DNA from: Pelargonium nanum
Taxonomy: Eukaryota > Streptophyta > Magnoliopsida > Geraniales > Geraniaceae
Reading direction: 5' to 3'
DNA length: 20,284 nt
Assembly (NCBI GenBank): GCA_036897485.1
Contig: JAYMTF010001980.1
Location: 1-20,284 of the forward strand
The position numbers and the translations under genes were made by a program. The notes beneath the pieces are model-generated. The model was not told where the DNA came from. It ran no database searches and was given only the letters and a program-made list of their open reading frames with translations. Positions 19,401 to 20,284 of the stretch are shown piece by piece. The stretch's first letter is position 1; every line of letters begins with the position of its first letter.

Positions 19401-20284
19401 TAACAGTGACCCTAAAGAGAAGAAATACCACAAAAGGACATTGCATCTTGAGAAAAATAAATCAACCTCAAAATCTTGCACACACTAGTTCAGGTAGGGG
19501 AACTTGTGTCTTTTGTAAGATTTTCAAAATATATACCTGTCGTGATGGAATTGTGCTACTGAATTCCTTCTCTCCATCTTCTTCACTAGGAATATAAGCA
19601 AGAACAACCAAAGAATCACCAAACGGTGCGAGTCCTGAAATGAAATAGCTGGTTTCAAATGACGCCACAATATCTACTCGGTTCATACTAGAAAATGGAG
19701 TGGGCTTATATGTCCCATTGGTTCCTTTGTCTTGATTTGATCTTATTGACGCAATTTTCACAGATGTTCCCCAGCCAATAACCAAGAGAGAGTCATCCTG
19801 AATGAGATTGGAGGACATTTAACATGACACTTCATAAGAGAGAACGGAAAAATTCTATAATCTATAACATGTTGTCATAGCAGCTCTACTGATTAAAGTC
19901 TGAAAATGTCCCAGTATAGAGTCCACATAAACCTTTAACTAACCTGCCAAACTAAGTGAGGAAGCAAAAGCTCAGGCCGTGGGCTTCCGCGTGGTTTTTC
20001 AATAAATGTTATACGCTGATCATTAGCAGTATCATAAACTTTCACCCCGACATCATTTGCCCAAGCGATGAGACTTGTTCTCCACTTCACTGCATGTATA
20101 GGACCTTCACCAGAGTGCAAAACCTAGGAAAACAATCCGAGTCACAAAGTTTTCTGTGCATTTATGTGTGGTGATTTTTTGGTGTACAAGTTCAAACCTG
20201 GTCGCGGTAGCCCAACCATTTCTTTGAATTCATATATAAATGACCAGCTAAACCACCAGCTACAAATCTTCTAGAAGATCTTCT
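13468..20284 (-). CDS. VPS41: VPS41, HOPS complex subunit, 18 exons, N-terminus beyond the right edge (800 aa in window)
   Basis: Exons in transcript order: 20284-20198 (cut by the edge), 20123-19944, 19797-19537, 18860-18728, 18638-18548, 17951-17849, 16944-16841, 16766-16673, 16565-16413, 16323-16261, 16116-16051, 15652-15452, 14894-14817, 14735-14616, 14533-14453, 14360-14275, 14062-13981, 13887-13468 (stop 13470-13468). They total 2403 bp with consistent phases. The order is the end of the WD40-type beta-propeller (about residues 1-200 of the visible part), alpha-solenoid with a clathrin heavy-chain repeat (about 350-660), and a C-terminal RING-H2 (about 722-795: CCVC, CCHAYHMHC, CTLC). 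VPS41 is the effector-side subunit of HOPS, which tethers late endosomes and vacuoles for fusion at the tonoplast. Identity follows from near-complete agreement with the Arabidopsis protein as I recall it. Roughly 150-180 residues are missing off the window. An acidic run lies inside the RING. The edge exon begins with RRSSRR, coded by a 12-bp palindrome (20273-20284). Confidence 0.96.
15275..15302. repeat. A12 tract followed by (TA)8 in a VPS41 intron
   Basis: Twelve adenines (15275-15286) and eight TA units (15287-15302) lie in the intron between exons 12 and 13 of the visible part of VPS41. It is simple-sequence DNA likely to vary in length. It is far from both splice sites. Confidence 0.9.

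Noticed and set aside
1-20284. tRNA, rRNA, CRISPR or bacterial-type features
   Set aside because: No tRNA B-box-like GGTTCGAATCC, no rRNA stretches and no regularly spaced spacer-repeat array were seen; the left-edge 40-bp repeats have similar spacers and are not CRISPR.

Overview
The window is nuclear DNA from a flowering plant, most likely a eudicot. Three protein-coding genes, all on the minus strand, are split into many short exons with GT-AG introns. The DNA between them is AT-rich and holds small non-autonomous DNA transposons, microsatellites and old dispersed repeats. The proteins match plant versions of their families, and one MITE has Stowaway-type ends. All exon joins were worked out by hand from reading frame, splice sites and remembered family sequences, not from transcripts.

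Layout from left to right. Positions 1-136 hold a short tandem repeat built on a 14-16 bp palindrome. Positions 872-3576 hold a complete seven-exon gene for a 270-residue ATP10-type assembly factor of mitochondrial ATP synthase. Its intron 4 carries a 212-bp Stowaway-like MITE, and its promoter side carries a telo-box and three TGGGCY (site II) elements. Positions 3800-5448 are intergenic and contain a diverged 24-bp direct repeat. Positions 5449-8118 hold a complete nine-exon gene for a 502-residue secreted or vacuolar Pro-X carboxypeptidase (peptidase family S28) with a recognisable Ser/Asp/His triad. Its intron 6 is mostly filled by a dispersed repeat. Positions 8225-13255 are a long intergenic stretch with an (ATT)n tract, a CACGA/TCGTG-rich old repeat and an 878-bp hAT-like element with 8-bp target-site duplications. 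Positions 13468-20284 hold the C-terminal 800 codons (18 exons) of VPS41, a subunit of the HOPS vacuolar tethering complex. Its N-terminus and promoter lie beyond the right edge.

The three genes have unrelated housekeeping roles (mitochondrial ATP synthase assembly, vacuolar or apoplastic proteolysis, vacuolar membrane fusion). I see no operon-like logic or gene cluster, and no convincing undescribed system. The points worth a second look are the transposons and repeats placed in introns and promoters, the site II/telo-box set at ATP10, and a long acidic insert inside the VPS41 RING domain.
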